Shown here one piece after another: positions 7,751 to 15,341 of a DNA stretch of 64,000 nt. Position 1 is the stretch's first letter. Every line of letters starts with the position of its first letter. The DNA is taken from the NCBI RefSeq assembly GCF_004770265.1, contig NZ_RQGQ01000004.1, positions 124,001 to 188,000 on the forward strand, written 5' to 3'. Position numbers and translations under genes: made by a program. The stretch is from Leptospira congkakensis. Lineage in GTDB: Bacteria; Spirochaetota; Leptospiria; Leptospirales; Leptospiraceae. The notes beneath the pieces were generated by a model. That model saw nothing but the letters and a program-made list of their open reading frames with translations, made no database searches and was not told the DNA's origin.

Positions 7751-8484
7751 GAGTAATTGCACGCTTAGATATAAAAAATGATTCTGTAATCAAGGGAATT
7801 CATCTTGAGGGCTTAAGGAAAGTCGGAGATCCTAATATATTAGCGAAGCGGTATTATGAGGATGGGATAGATGAAATACTGCTCATAGACAGTGTTGCAA
7901 GTCTATATGGTCGAAATAATTTGTTCGATGTGTTAAGAAAGGCATCTCAGGAAGTTTTTGTCCCAATTACGATTGGCGGTGGTTTACGCAACCTTGACGA
8001 TGTATCTTTTGCTTTAGATTCAGGTGCAGATAAAATTGCAATAAACACTGCTGCAGTAGAAAGGCCAGATTTAATTGAGGAAATCGCAAAAAAATATGGA
8101 AGTCAATGTGTAGTAGCTTCAATTCAGGCCAAAAAGAAAAATGAGAATGATTGGGAAGTTTATAAAGAAACCGGAAGAGAAAAAACTGGAATTAGGGTTT
8201 CTGAGTGGGTAAAACAATTAGAATCCCTTGGTGCAGGAGAAATTTTGCTTACCTCTGTGGACAAAGAGGGAACGAAATCAGGATTTGATAAAGAACTTTC
8301 TAAAATGGTTAATGAATTAGTTAATATTCCGGTGATTGTCAGCGGTGGATTTGGCGAACGCGAACATCTGGTTCAATTGAAAAATGTTGTTCATCCAAGT
8401 GGTATAGCTTTTGCAAGTGTTTTGCATTACAATGTTTTTTCTAGTTTAGATTTGAGCGAAATGGTTAACCAGGTTTTTTGTTAA
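7747..8484 (+). CDS. hisF: HisF-like cyclase subunit of an amidation cassette
   Basis: A 245-residue TIM-barrel protein starting at ATG 7747 (ATGA overlap with neuC). A more upstream ATG at 7702 would run back into neuC and lacks family residues. It matches the specialised HisF copies partnered with HisH and WbpG-type amidotransferases: VIARLDIKND at 3-12, IKGIHLEGLRKVGDPN at 15-30, ITIGGGL at 74-80. Asp8 aligns with the first catalytic Asp of histidine-pathway HisF. The second catalytic Asp (in the VVxIDAK motif) is Gln127 here (VASIQAKK), so true imidazole-glycerol-phosphate cyclase activity is doubtful. Its likely job is to channel ammonia from HisH to the amidotransferase at 9124. Confidence 0.85.
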   Translation: MRVIARLDIKNDSVIKGIHLEGLRKVGDPNILAKRYYEDGIDEILLIDSVASLYGRNNLFDVLRKASQEVFVPITIGGGLRNLDDVSFALDSGADKIAINTAAVERPDLIEEIAKKYGSQCVVASIQAKKKNENDWEVYKETGREKTGIRVSEWVKQLESLGAGEILLTSVDKEGTKSGFDKELSKMVNELVNIPVIVSGGFGEREHLVQLKNVVHPSGIAFASVLHYNVFSSLDLSEMVNQVFC

Positions 8485-8485
8485 A

Positions 8486-9121
8486 ATGAAATATGTTGCA
8501 ATTATTAATTACGGACTAGGAAATTTGCGAAGCGTACAAAATGCTTTCTCATATTTAGGGATTGAAACCAAAATTACGAAAGATGTCAATGAAATTGCCA
8601 ATGCAAGTGGGATTGTTATTCCCGGTGTTGGTGCCTTTCCGAAAGCTATGAAAAATCTGATGAATGAGAATTTAATTCCGATTCTTAAAGAATATAAAAG
8701 TAAAGGAAAGCCGATTCTAGGTATTTGCTTAGGTATGCAAATTCTATTTTCGATAGGATTTGAACATCAAGAGACAGAAGGCCTCAATTGGATATCTGGT
8801 GAAGTAAAGAAAATTGGCAATGGTATAAGATTACCCCATATATCTTGGGCGAACGTTAAATCTACCAATACGAATTCTTGGGTATTTAATGGTTTGAACC
8901 CAGAACACTTACGTTTTTACTTTGTACATAGTTTTTCAGCACAGAATGTAGATCCGAGTAATGTAGTAGCCGTAACAAACTATGACGGACATTCCATTGT
9001 TGCAATTGTGCAGAATGAAAACGTAATTGGAATGCAGTTTCATCCGGAAAAAAGTGGTAAAGTCGGATTACAGCTTTTAAAGAATTTTTGTATCAAATGT
9101 GGAATAGAAGTTAAGGAATAA
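8486..9121 (+). CDS. hisH: HisH-like glutamine amidotransferase subunit
   Basis: A 211-residue class I glutamine amidotransferase releasing ammonia from glutamine. The catalytic triad is visible: Cys81 in GICLGMQ, and His186 and Glu188 in GMQFHPEKS. The oxyanion strand PGVGAF is at 46-51. It begins one base after the hisF stop and ends two bases before the next gene, so the three are a tight cassette. In known systems (P. aeruginosa WbpG-HisH2-HisF2) the HisH/HisF pair feeds ammonia to a sugar amidotransferase and is separate from histidine synthesis. The rest of the his operon is absent, which fits. Confidence 0.9.
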   Translation: MKYVAIINYGLGNLRSVQNAFSYLGIETKITKDVNEIANASGIVIPGVGAFPKAMKNLMNENLIPILKEYKSKGKPILGICLGMQILFSIGFEHQETEGLNWISGEVKKIGNGIRLPHISWANVKSTNTNSWVFNGLNPEHLRFYFVHSFSAQNVDPSNVVAVTNYDGHSIVAIVQNENVIGMQFHPEKSGKVGLQLLKNFCIKCGIEVKE

Positions 9122-9123
9122 AA

Positions 9124-10326
9124 ATGGCAGAAGCATATTTTGGATTACCCAAAGAAGTTTTATTTTGTAAAAAATGCGTTATCTCGAATCAGCGACCAAG
9201 TTCAACAGTTGAATTCAAGCACAAAAAAGAAGAGGCGAAGAAAACCATCGGATTTGGAAGTGATCAGATCTGTGCAGCTTGCGAATACCATGCTACTAAA
9301 GAATCCGAAATAGATTGGAAAAAAAGGGAAGAAAATCTATTACGAACGTTGGATAAATTTAGAGGGAAGGGTGATGGATATGATGTTATTGTTCCTGGAA
9401 GCGGCGGAAAAGACAGCGCCTTTACTTCTCATATTTTAAAATATAAATATGGGATGAATCCTTTAACTGTAACCTGGGCACCACATAAGTATACTAATAT
9501 CGGTTGGGAAAATTTTGAAAATTGGATGCATGTAGGTGGTTTAGATAATATACTATTTACTCCAAATGGTAAATTACATCGCTATCTAACACAGCAGGCA
9601 TTTCTTAATTTACTGCATCCTTTTCAGCCATTCATAGTTGGACAACGAATCATTGGTCCGTTGATGGCTGCAAAATTTGGTGTCAAATTAGTAATGTATG
9701 GCGAAAATCAAGCGGAATATGGAAACGAAGTATCTGAGAATTATATTCCAGTTATGGACAGAAAGTTTTTTTCCATTTCAGATCCGATGGAAATTATTTT
9801 AGGCGGAAAACCTATAAAAGATATTTTATCAGAAACTTCCTTTAAACTAGAAGATTTTACTCCATATATTCCGCCAAGTGCTGACTATTTAGAAAGTAAG
9901 GATGTTGAAGTTCATTATTTAGGTTATTATCTGAAGTGGGATCCACAGGAATGTTATTATTATGCAGTAGAGAACACTGGTTTTAAGGCAAACACAGAAA
10001 GAACCGAAGGTACATATTCAAAATACAGTAGCATTGATGATCGAATTGATATGTTCCATTATTTCACAACATTAATTAAGTTTGGCATCGGCCGAGCAAC
10101 ATATGATGCGGCTCAGGAAATCAGGAATTCAAAAATCACCAGGGAAGAGGGAGTTAGATTGGTTAAAAAATATGATCAAGAATTTCCTTCAAAATATTTT
10201 AAAGATTTCTTGGAATATATTGACGTTACTGAAGAAAAATTTTGGGAAACAGTAGATAAATTTCGCTCTCCACATCTTTGGAAAAAAGAAAATTCAACCT
10301 GGAAACTTTTACACCAAGTAGAGTAG
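9124..10326 (+). CDS. N-acetyl-sugar amidotransferase (WbpG/PseA-like)
   Basis: A 400-residue ATP-dependent enzyme that turns an N-acetyl group into an acetamidino group using ammonia from HisH/HisF. It has the ATP-pyrophosphatase loop PGSGGKDS at 91-98 and two Cys pairs, Cys15-x2-Cys18 and Cys50-x2-Cys53, probably binding a metal. GENQAEYGNE follows mid-protein. The closest known relatives modify UDP-di-N-acetyl-mannuronic acid (WbpG) or pseudaminic acid (PseA). Here the gene directly follows a complete neuABC set, so the sugar could be Neu5Ac, ManNAc or another N-acetyl sugar of this polysaccharide. The family is clear; the substrate is open. Confidence 0.88.
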   Translation: MAEAYFGLPKEVLFCKKCVISNQRPSSTVEFKHKKEEAKKTIGFGSDQICAACEYHATKESEIDWKKREENLLRTLDKFRGKGDGYDVIVPGSGGKDSAFTSHILKYKYGMNPLTVTWAPHKYTNIGWENFENWMHVGGLDNILFTPNGKLHRYLTQQAFLNLLHPFQPFIVGQRIIGPLMAAKFGVKLVMYGENQAEYGNEVSENYIPVMDRKFFSISDPMEIILGGKPIKDILSETSFKLEDFTPYIPPSADYLESKDVEVHYLGYYLKWDPQECYYYAVENTGFKANTERTEGTYSKYSSIDDRIDMFHYFTTLIKFGIGRATYDAAQEIRNSKITREEGVRLVKKYDQEFPSKYFKDFLEYIDVTEEKFWETVDKFRSPHLWKKENSTWKLLHQVE

Positions 10327-10335
10327 AGGCATCTT

Positions 10336-11472
10336 ATGCGAATTTTACATTTAGCAAGTTTTTCTGGTAACATTGGTGATTTGGCAAATCATCAAGGCTT
10401 TAGAAAAATGTTCGCTGAAACTATTGATAGTTCGACTGAATGGACTAATGTAGAGATACGACAGTTTTACTGGAAAGAGCGAGCATTCGATATTGAATTT
10501 ATTAAAGAGATAAACCAATACGATTTGTTCGTAATTGGTGGTGGAAACTATCTTGAACTTTGGGTTGACTCTTCTCCGACTGGCACTTCTTTAGCTTTTC
10601 CATTGCATCTATTTGAGCAGATTGAAATTCCAGTTTTATTTAATGCATTAGGCGTTGATAATGGGCAGGGAGTTTCTGAAAGTGCATTAGAAAAATTTTC
10701 TGCATTTCTTAAAATCATAAATAACAATCCGAAAATATTTCTCTCCGTTCGTAATGATGGGTCTTACTCAACGTTACAAAAGTATTTTCCAGATGATGCT
10801 TTTACGAAAGTATTCAAATGCCCAGACGGTGGATTTAACTCTTTTTTTCAGGTGAGTGATGAAGGCAGTAATGAAAAGCGCAATATTTTAATAGGTGTTA
10901 ATCTTGCTTGTGATATGCCTGGTATTCGATTTACTTCAGATTTTACAATAGATGATTTTAGTAAATCATTTGCACATTTGCTAGTTAAGTTAGGTGAAAA
11001 AAACGTTGATTCTGAGTTTGTTTTTTTTCCGCATATCTATAGTGATTATGATATTTTTTATAGGGTCATCCTGAATTTGCCAGATCGTTTCAGGCGGACA
11101 AGGTTAAGGATATCTTCTTATGGTCCTGGAATTAGTGGCGCAGAAAAAACCTTTTCTGATTATAACCTATGTGATCTTGTTCTTGGGATGCGATTTCATT
11201 CGAATGTTTATTCAATTGCTCAAGGAATACCAACGATAGGTATAGAAAATTATCCGCAAATTGGTAAATTATATTCTGATTTAGGTTTTAATAGCGGAGT
11301 AGTAAAAGTTCAAGCCAGTAAGGACTTTCAATCCTTATTGGATTTATCCGAAAAATATCTAAATGAATCAAAAAAATACAAAGAAATATATTCAGACATT
11401 GCAGAAAAAATGAAAGATCAATATTATTCCTACGGCGAAAGCTTGAAGTCTTGGATTGTTAATAATTACTAA
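10336..11472 (+). CDS. Polysaccharide pyruvyl transferase family protein
   Basis: A 378-residue protein matching the polysaccharide pyruvyltransferase family (CsaB/PssM-like). The N-terminus is LHLASFSGNIGDLANHQGF (4-22), a glycine-rich opening typical of the family. FVIGGGNYLELW follows, and the C-terminal LGMRFHSNVYSIAQGIPTIG block carries the conserved Arg-x-His. Such enzymes transfer pyruvate from PEP to form ketals on sugars, but the fold is GT-B-like and some members act as glycosyltransferases. It lies 9 nt after the amidotransferase, so it is part of the same transcript. With PEP also used by NeuB, pyruvylation of the chain is plausible but unproven. Confidence 0.78.
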   Translation: MRILHLASFSGNIGDLANHQGFRKMFAETIDSSTEWTNVEIRQFYWKERAFDIEFIKEINQYDLFVIGGGNYLELWVDSSPTGTSLAFPLHLFEQIEIPVLFNALGVDNGQGVSESALEKFSAFLKIINNNPKIFLSVRNDGSYSTLQKYFPDDAFTKVFKCPDGGFNSFFQVSDEGSNEKRNILIGVNLACDMPGIRFTSDFTIDDFSKSFAHLLVKLGEKNVDSEFVFFPHIYSDYDIFYRVILNLPDRFRRTRLRISSYGPGISGAEKTFSDYNLCDLVLGMRFHSNVYSIAQGIPTIGIENYPQIGKLYSDLGFNSGVVKVQASKDFQSLLDLSEKYLNESKKYKEIYSDIAEKMKDQYYSYGESLKSWIVNNY

Positions 11473-11474
11473 TA

Positions 11475-13250
11475 ATGAAAATTCTTTTTTTTTCGCCTCA
11501 TGCACTAATTACTTTACACTCGTTACCTGAACTTCAAATAGCAAAATATTTGAAATCAGTTGGCCATGAGGTTCATTATGTAACATGTGATGGTGTTTTT
11601 TCAAACTATTGCGTTAGTATGGCTTCGGAAAATATCGATGTTGGTGCTAATTCGATAGAGAAGGAATCAATTTGTAAAAAGTGCCGATATACCCGAGATA
11701 TTTTGATCCATGATAATATGTTCATTAATCACAGATTGGATCAGTATATACTTGATTCCGATTATATTGAAGTAGAAAAACATATAGCCGCAGTTACAGC
11801 AGAAAATTTTTTGGATTATGAAGTTCTTGGAATTAAAGTTTTTAGGCTAGCATCATATGAACCTCTTTTGAAATTCAAAAAAATCTCATGCGAATTTGAT
11901 AAAGATGAATGGCAAACGTTTCTAATATATGCAAGAAATTGTTTAATTTCTCTTTATGCATATGCCCGATTATATTCAAAAATCTCTCCTGATGTATTGT
12001 TTGCTTACAGTCCACAGTATGGAGTAAATAACGCAGTGTTTCATTTTTCAATGCTTCGCGGAAATTCTTGTTATTTTATTGAAGGTAGTTCGAATAATGC
12101 GGAAAGATATGAGGCTGTGAGAGTTTGGAAATGGCAAAATTTTTATCTCTTAAATCCTGCCTTAGATTATTGGAACCGACGTTTTGAGTTAATACGTGAA
12201 CTTGATTTAGACCGTATCAAAGGTCATTTTGATGAACTCTTGAAAGCAAAATCTTTTGCTGTTTATTCATCTGCAGTTTCCGGTAATTTTAAGTTAGAAA
12301 ACCATTTTAATATTAAAAAAGGAGCTAAAATTATTTTAGCTTCACTAAGTAGTTCGGATGAAGCTTATTCGGCGTATATAATCGGAGGATTCCCAGGTTC
12401 AAAAGTCGAGAGCAAGGTGTTTAAGAATCAATTTGAATGGATTCGCGAGACTATATCCATTGTATCAAATGACCCAAATCTCCACTTGATTATTCGATTA
12501 CACCCAAGAGATTTACAGAATAAGCGTGAATCTGTTGTTTCAGAACAATTTTCAATTTGGCAAAGTATTTTGAAAGACTTACCTGCAAATGTTTCGGTAA
12601 ATTATCCTACCGAAAATATTTCGCTTTATGACCTATTAAAGGAAATTGATTTATTAGTAACTGGTTGGTCCGCAACGGGAATTGAAGCTCTTTCATATGG
12701 TATTCCTGTTGTGACCTATGATGAAAATCTTCCTTCTTATCCGCGGCTTGTACATTATACAGGCAATAGCTTAAAAACTTATAGGGAAAATATATTTAAA
12801 GCTTTAGAAGACGGTTGGAATATCAGAAACGTAGAAAATTCATATCTCTGGATGGCCTTAAGTTTTTCCGCAGGAACAGTCCGGATACCTTCAGAACTTT
12901 ATTCGAAAATTATTAAACGAAGGAATTTAATTTTTCGGATTCTCAAAAAGTTTTTTAAGCTTTTAGGTTTGAGAGGAATTTTCTTCAAACTTGAGAACTG
13001 GTTTACATTTTCTATTTTTAAGAAAGCTGTTGAGCTAAAGTGTGTTGATGGTTTAGTTAAGTTTAATTTAAAAAATTTGTATGAGTATAGGTTGTTGAAT
13101 AATCAAGTAAGTAAATACGATATTTCTAAAAAAATTATGCAAATGTTTAATTCTAATCTAGAGAATTTATATAAATATTCTAGCGACGATTATAAAAGTA
13201 ATTCGAAACTTTTTTTAAAGGCAAAAAATGAGCTTAGATCCTATAAATAA
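11475..13250 (+). CDS. Large GT-B-like glycosyltransferase candidate with N-terminal Cys motif
   Basis: A 591-residue soluble protein with no transmembrane segment. The N-terminus KILFFSPHALITLHSLPEL looks like a GT-B first strand. Four cysteines follow in the pattern Cys38-x7-Cys46-x20-Cys67-x2-Cys70, seen in some capsule-synthesis-type transferases and suggestive of a metal site. The second half has LIIRLHPRDL, then DLLVTGWSATGIEALSYGIPVVTYDE, resembling the nucleotide-sugar pocket of capsule polysaccharide and CDP-glycerol-type transferases. A basic C-terminus of about 140 residues has no recognised domain. It follows the sialic-acid/amidination cassette directly and overlaps wzt by 23 nt. 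As no standard sialyltransferase is present, it is the best local candidate, but that is inference. Confidence 0.65.
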   Translation: MKILFFSPHALITLHSLPELQIAKYLKSVGHEVHYVTCDGVFSNYCVSMASENIDVGANSIEKESICKKCRYTRDILIHDNMFINHRLDQYILDSDYIEVEKHIAAVTAENFLDYEVLGIKVFRLASYEPLLKFKKISCEFDKDEWQTFLIYARNCLISLYAYARLYSKISPDVLFAYSPQYGVNNAVFHFSMLRGNSCYFIEGSSNNAERYEAVRVWKWQNFYLLNPALDYWNRRFELIRELDLDRIKGHFDELLKAKSFAVYSSAVSGNFKLENHFNIKKGAKIILASLSSSDEAYSAYIIGGFPGSKVESKVFKNQFEWIRETISIVSNDPNLHLIIRLHPRDLQNKRESVVSEQFSIWQSILKDLPANVSVNYPTENISLYDLLKEIDLLVTGWSATGIEALSYGIPVVTYDENLPSYPRLVHYTGNSLKTYRENIFKALEDGWNIRNVENSYLWMALSFSAGTVRIPSELYSKIIKRRNLIFRILKKFFKLLGLRGIFFKLENWFTFSIFKKAVELKCVDGLVKFNLKNLYEYRLLNNQVSKYDISKKIMQMFNSNLENLYKYSSDDYKSNSKLFLKAKNELRSYK

Positions 13251-14637
13251 TTCTGAAGACTATGCTGTGATAGTCTCAAATATCACTAAAAAATATAAAC
13301 ACTATGAACGTCCAAGGCATAGAATTCAAGAGATGCTTCGTCCGATTTTGGGTAAAATTAAACCTGAATTTGATAGGCAATACTTTCGTGATATTAAAGC
13401 ATTAAATGATGTTTCTTTTTCCTTAAAAAAGGGAGATTCATTGGGAATTATAGGTAGAAATGGTTCCGGTAAATCAACATTGCTACAGATCATTGCTGGA
13501 ACATTAACTCCTTCTAGTGGTGATGTTTTAGTAAATGGTCGAGTCAATGCTTTATTGGAACTTGGTTCCGGATTCAATCTTGAGTTTACTGGTAAAGAGA
13601 ATATTTATTTAAACGGTGCAATTTTAGGATTCTCTAACTCTTTTATAAAAAGTAAATATGATGAAATTGTTGAGTTTTCAGAAATAGGAAATTATATTAA
13701 TCAACCTGTAAAAACTTATTCAAGCGGGATGTTCGTTCGATTGGCATTTTCTGTTCAAGCGCTGATGGATCCTGATATTTTAATAGTAGATGAGGCTCTA
13801 AGCGTTGGTGATGTTTTTTTTCAAGCAAAGTGTTTCGATTTAATTGAACGAATGTTGAAAAATGGGAAAACAACATTTCTATTTGTTAGTCATGACATAC
13901 ATACGGTGATAAAATATTGTAAACATGCTTTATTGTTAAATAAGGGAAATCAAGTTTATCTTGGCGATGCCCGAGTTGCTGCTGGGCTTTATTATAAGGT
14001 TGAGAAATACAATGAATATGAATTACAACTGGAAGGAAAGAGAATTGATTCAGAAAATTCCAACACAAATAAAAAACAAAATTTAAAACTTAAGGAAGAT
14101 TTCATTTCTCCGAATGCGATTAGGTTTAGTAGCGGGTCATTTGATCGTCTCGAGTTAATTGGTTATTCAATCAAAAATATAGAACATGACCAAGAAGTTT
14201 TGTATGTTGGTGACTATGTAAGGTTTTCATTTCATTTTTTGGTGAATGATAACATTGAAACTATTCTATTTGCACTTGGATTTACAAATACGGCAAATAA
14301 TTCGATTTATGGGAAATTTAATTTCCAGATAGATACAAATAAAGTTCCAAGAAATTTAAAAAAAGGTGAAGAAGTAACGATTACATATGACTTAAAGCTT
14401 AGTTTACTTCCAGATGATTATATCATTGGACTTACTATTAATGAAATGGAAATTGAAAATTTTGACATTATAGAGTCACTTTCTATTCAAAGATATGCTA
14501 GTTCTTTAATCAATATATTTACTGCGCAAATAACTTCATTTAAGCTTATTGTTTCTCCCAAAGATCTTTTTTTACCCTTTATGGGTTTAGTTGATCTACC
14601 TGTTGAGCTTACTACTGAGGTAAATGGTCATCAATAA
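13228..14637 (+). CDS. wzt: O-antigen ABC exporter ATPase Wzt with C-terminal glycan-binding domain
   Basis: A 469-residue protein. The ATPase domain spans about 1-250: Walker A GRNGSGKST at 76-84, signature YSSGMFVR at 164-171, Walker B ILIVDEA at 184-190 and the FVSHD switch near 218-222. A linker and a beta-rich domain (about 310-465) follow, the place and size of the Wzt C-terminal domain that recognises the modified end of the O-chain. The N-terminal YKHYERPRHRIQEML segment is typical of O-antigen exporters. Its permease is Wzm at 3675. The long C-terminal domain implies that export depends on a terminal modification such as methylation, fitting the methyltransferases just downstream. 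Confidence 0.93.
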   Translation: MSLDPINNSEDYAVIVSNITKKYKHYERPRHRIQEMLRPILGKIKPEFDRQYFRDIKALNDVSFSLKKGDSLGIIGRNGSGKSTLLQIIAGTLTPSSGDVLVNGRVNALLELGSGFNLEFTGKENIYLNGAILGFSNSFIKSKYDEIVEFSEIGNYINQPVKTYSSGMFVRLAFSVQALMDPDILIVDEALSVGDVFFQAKCFDLIERMLKNGKTTFLFVSHDIHTVIKYCKHALLLNKGNQVYLGDARVAAGLYYKVEKYNEYELQLEGKRIDSENSNTNKKQNLKLKEDFISPNAIRFSSGSFDRLELIGYSIKNIEHDQEVLYVGDYVRFSFHFLVNDNIETILFALGFTNTANNSIYGKFNFQIDTNKVPRNLKKGEEVTITYDLKLSLLPDDYIIGLTINEMEIENFDIIESLSIQRYASSLINIFTAQITSFKLIVSPKDLFLPFMGLVDLPVELTTEVNGHQ

Positions 14638-15304
14638 ATTTATGTTTAAGAAAAAAAAAACTGAAAGCAATTATTACCGTTCTTACTCTCAAGAAGGGGA
14701 GGATATGGTTCTTCGAGACCTTTTTGGTGAGAAAAAAGATGGTAGATATGTAGATATTGGTGCCTATGATCCTTTTCGGTTTTCCAACACAAATTACTTT
14801 TATGAATTGGGTTGGACAGGGATTAATATTGAGCCTTCGCCAGATGGGTTTAATAAATTTGAAGTTTATAGAAAACGGGATCAAAATTTAAACATAGGCA
14901 TCGGTTTAGAGGAATCGGAATTAGTTTACTACCGATTTGAAGAAGCTGCGTTGAATACCTTTGATGCAGATAGGGTCAAATTTTTAGAAGAAAATACAAA
15001 TTATAAATCAAAAGATAACGTGAAAGTAAAAGTTAGACCACTTTCCAATGTTTTGCGGCAATTTTCCTTGGATAAAGAGATTGATTTTATGAATATTGAC
15101 GTGGAATGGAATGAAATCTCTGTTTTGAAATCTGGGGATTGGACAAAATTTCGACCGAAAGTAATTTTAATTGAAATTCTAAATTTTGATCTTGAGACGA
15201 TAACAAATAATCCAATCCACTTGTTATTAAAAGAGCTTGGATATTATTTTTACTGTAAAACTCCTCGCACTTGTTTTTACTTAGATAAAAACTTTCAGCC
15301 ATAG
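14624..15304 (+). CDS. FkbM-family methyltransferase
   Basis: A 226-residue SAM-dependent methyltransferase of the FkbM type: YSQEGEDMVLRDLF (21-34) is the family opening, YVDIGAYDPFRFSNT (42-56) the SAM motif, and GINIEPSPDGF the acidic-strand motif. FIDFMNIDVEW-like residues mid-protein (EIDFMNIDVEWNE) match the second family block. FkbM enzymes methylate sugar hydroxyls. It overlaps the end of wzt by 14 nt. A second ATG at residue 7 is a possible alternative start. An O-methylated chain end could be the signal read by the Wzt C-terminal domain. Confidence 0.85.
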   Translation: MVINKFMFKKKKTESNYYRSYSQEGEDMVLRDLFGEKKDGRYVDIGAYDPFRFSNTNYFYELGWTGINIEPSPDGFNKFEVYRKRDQNLNIGIGLEESELVYYRFEEAALNTFDADRVKFLEENTNYKSKDNVKVKVRPLSNVLRQFSLDKEIDFMNIDVEWNEISVLKSGDWTKFRPKVILIEILNFDLETITNNPIHLLLKELGYYFYCKTPRTCFYLDKNFQP

Positions 15305-15341
15305 ATTTACACATTACTTATTATTTATAGTTCTCCAACCT

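Noticed and set aside
7747..9121. Histidine biosynthesis genes
   Set aside because: Only hisF and hisH are present, coupled to a sugar amidotransferase, and the HisF copy lacks a catalytic Asp.
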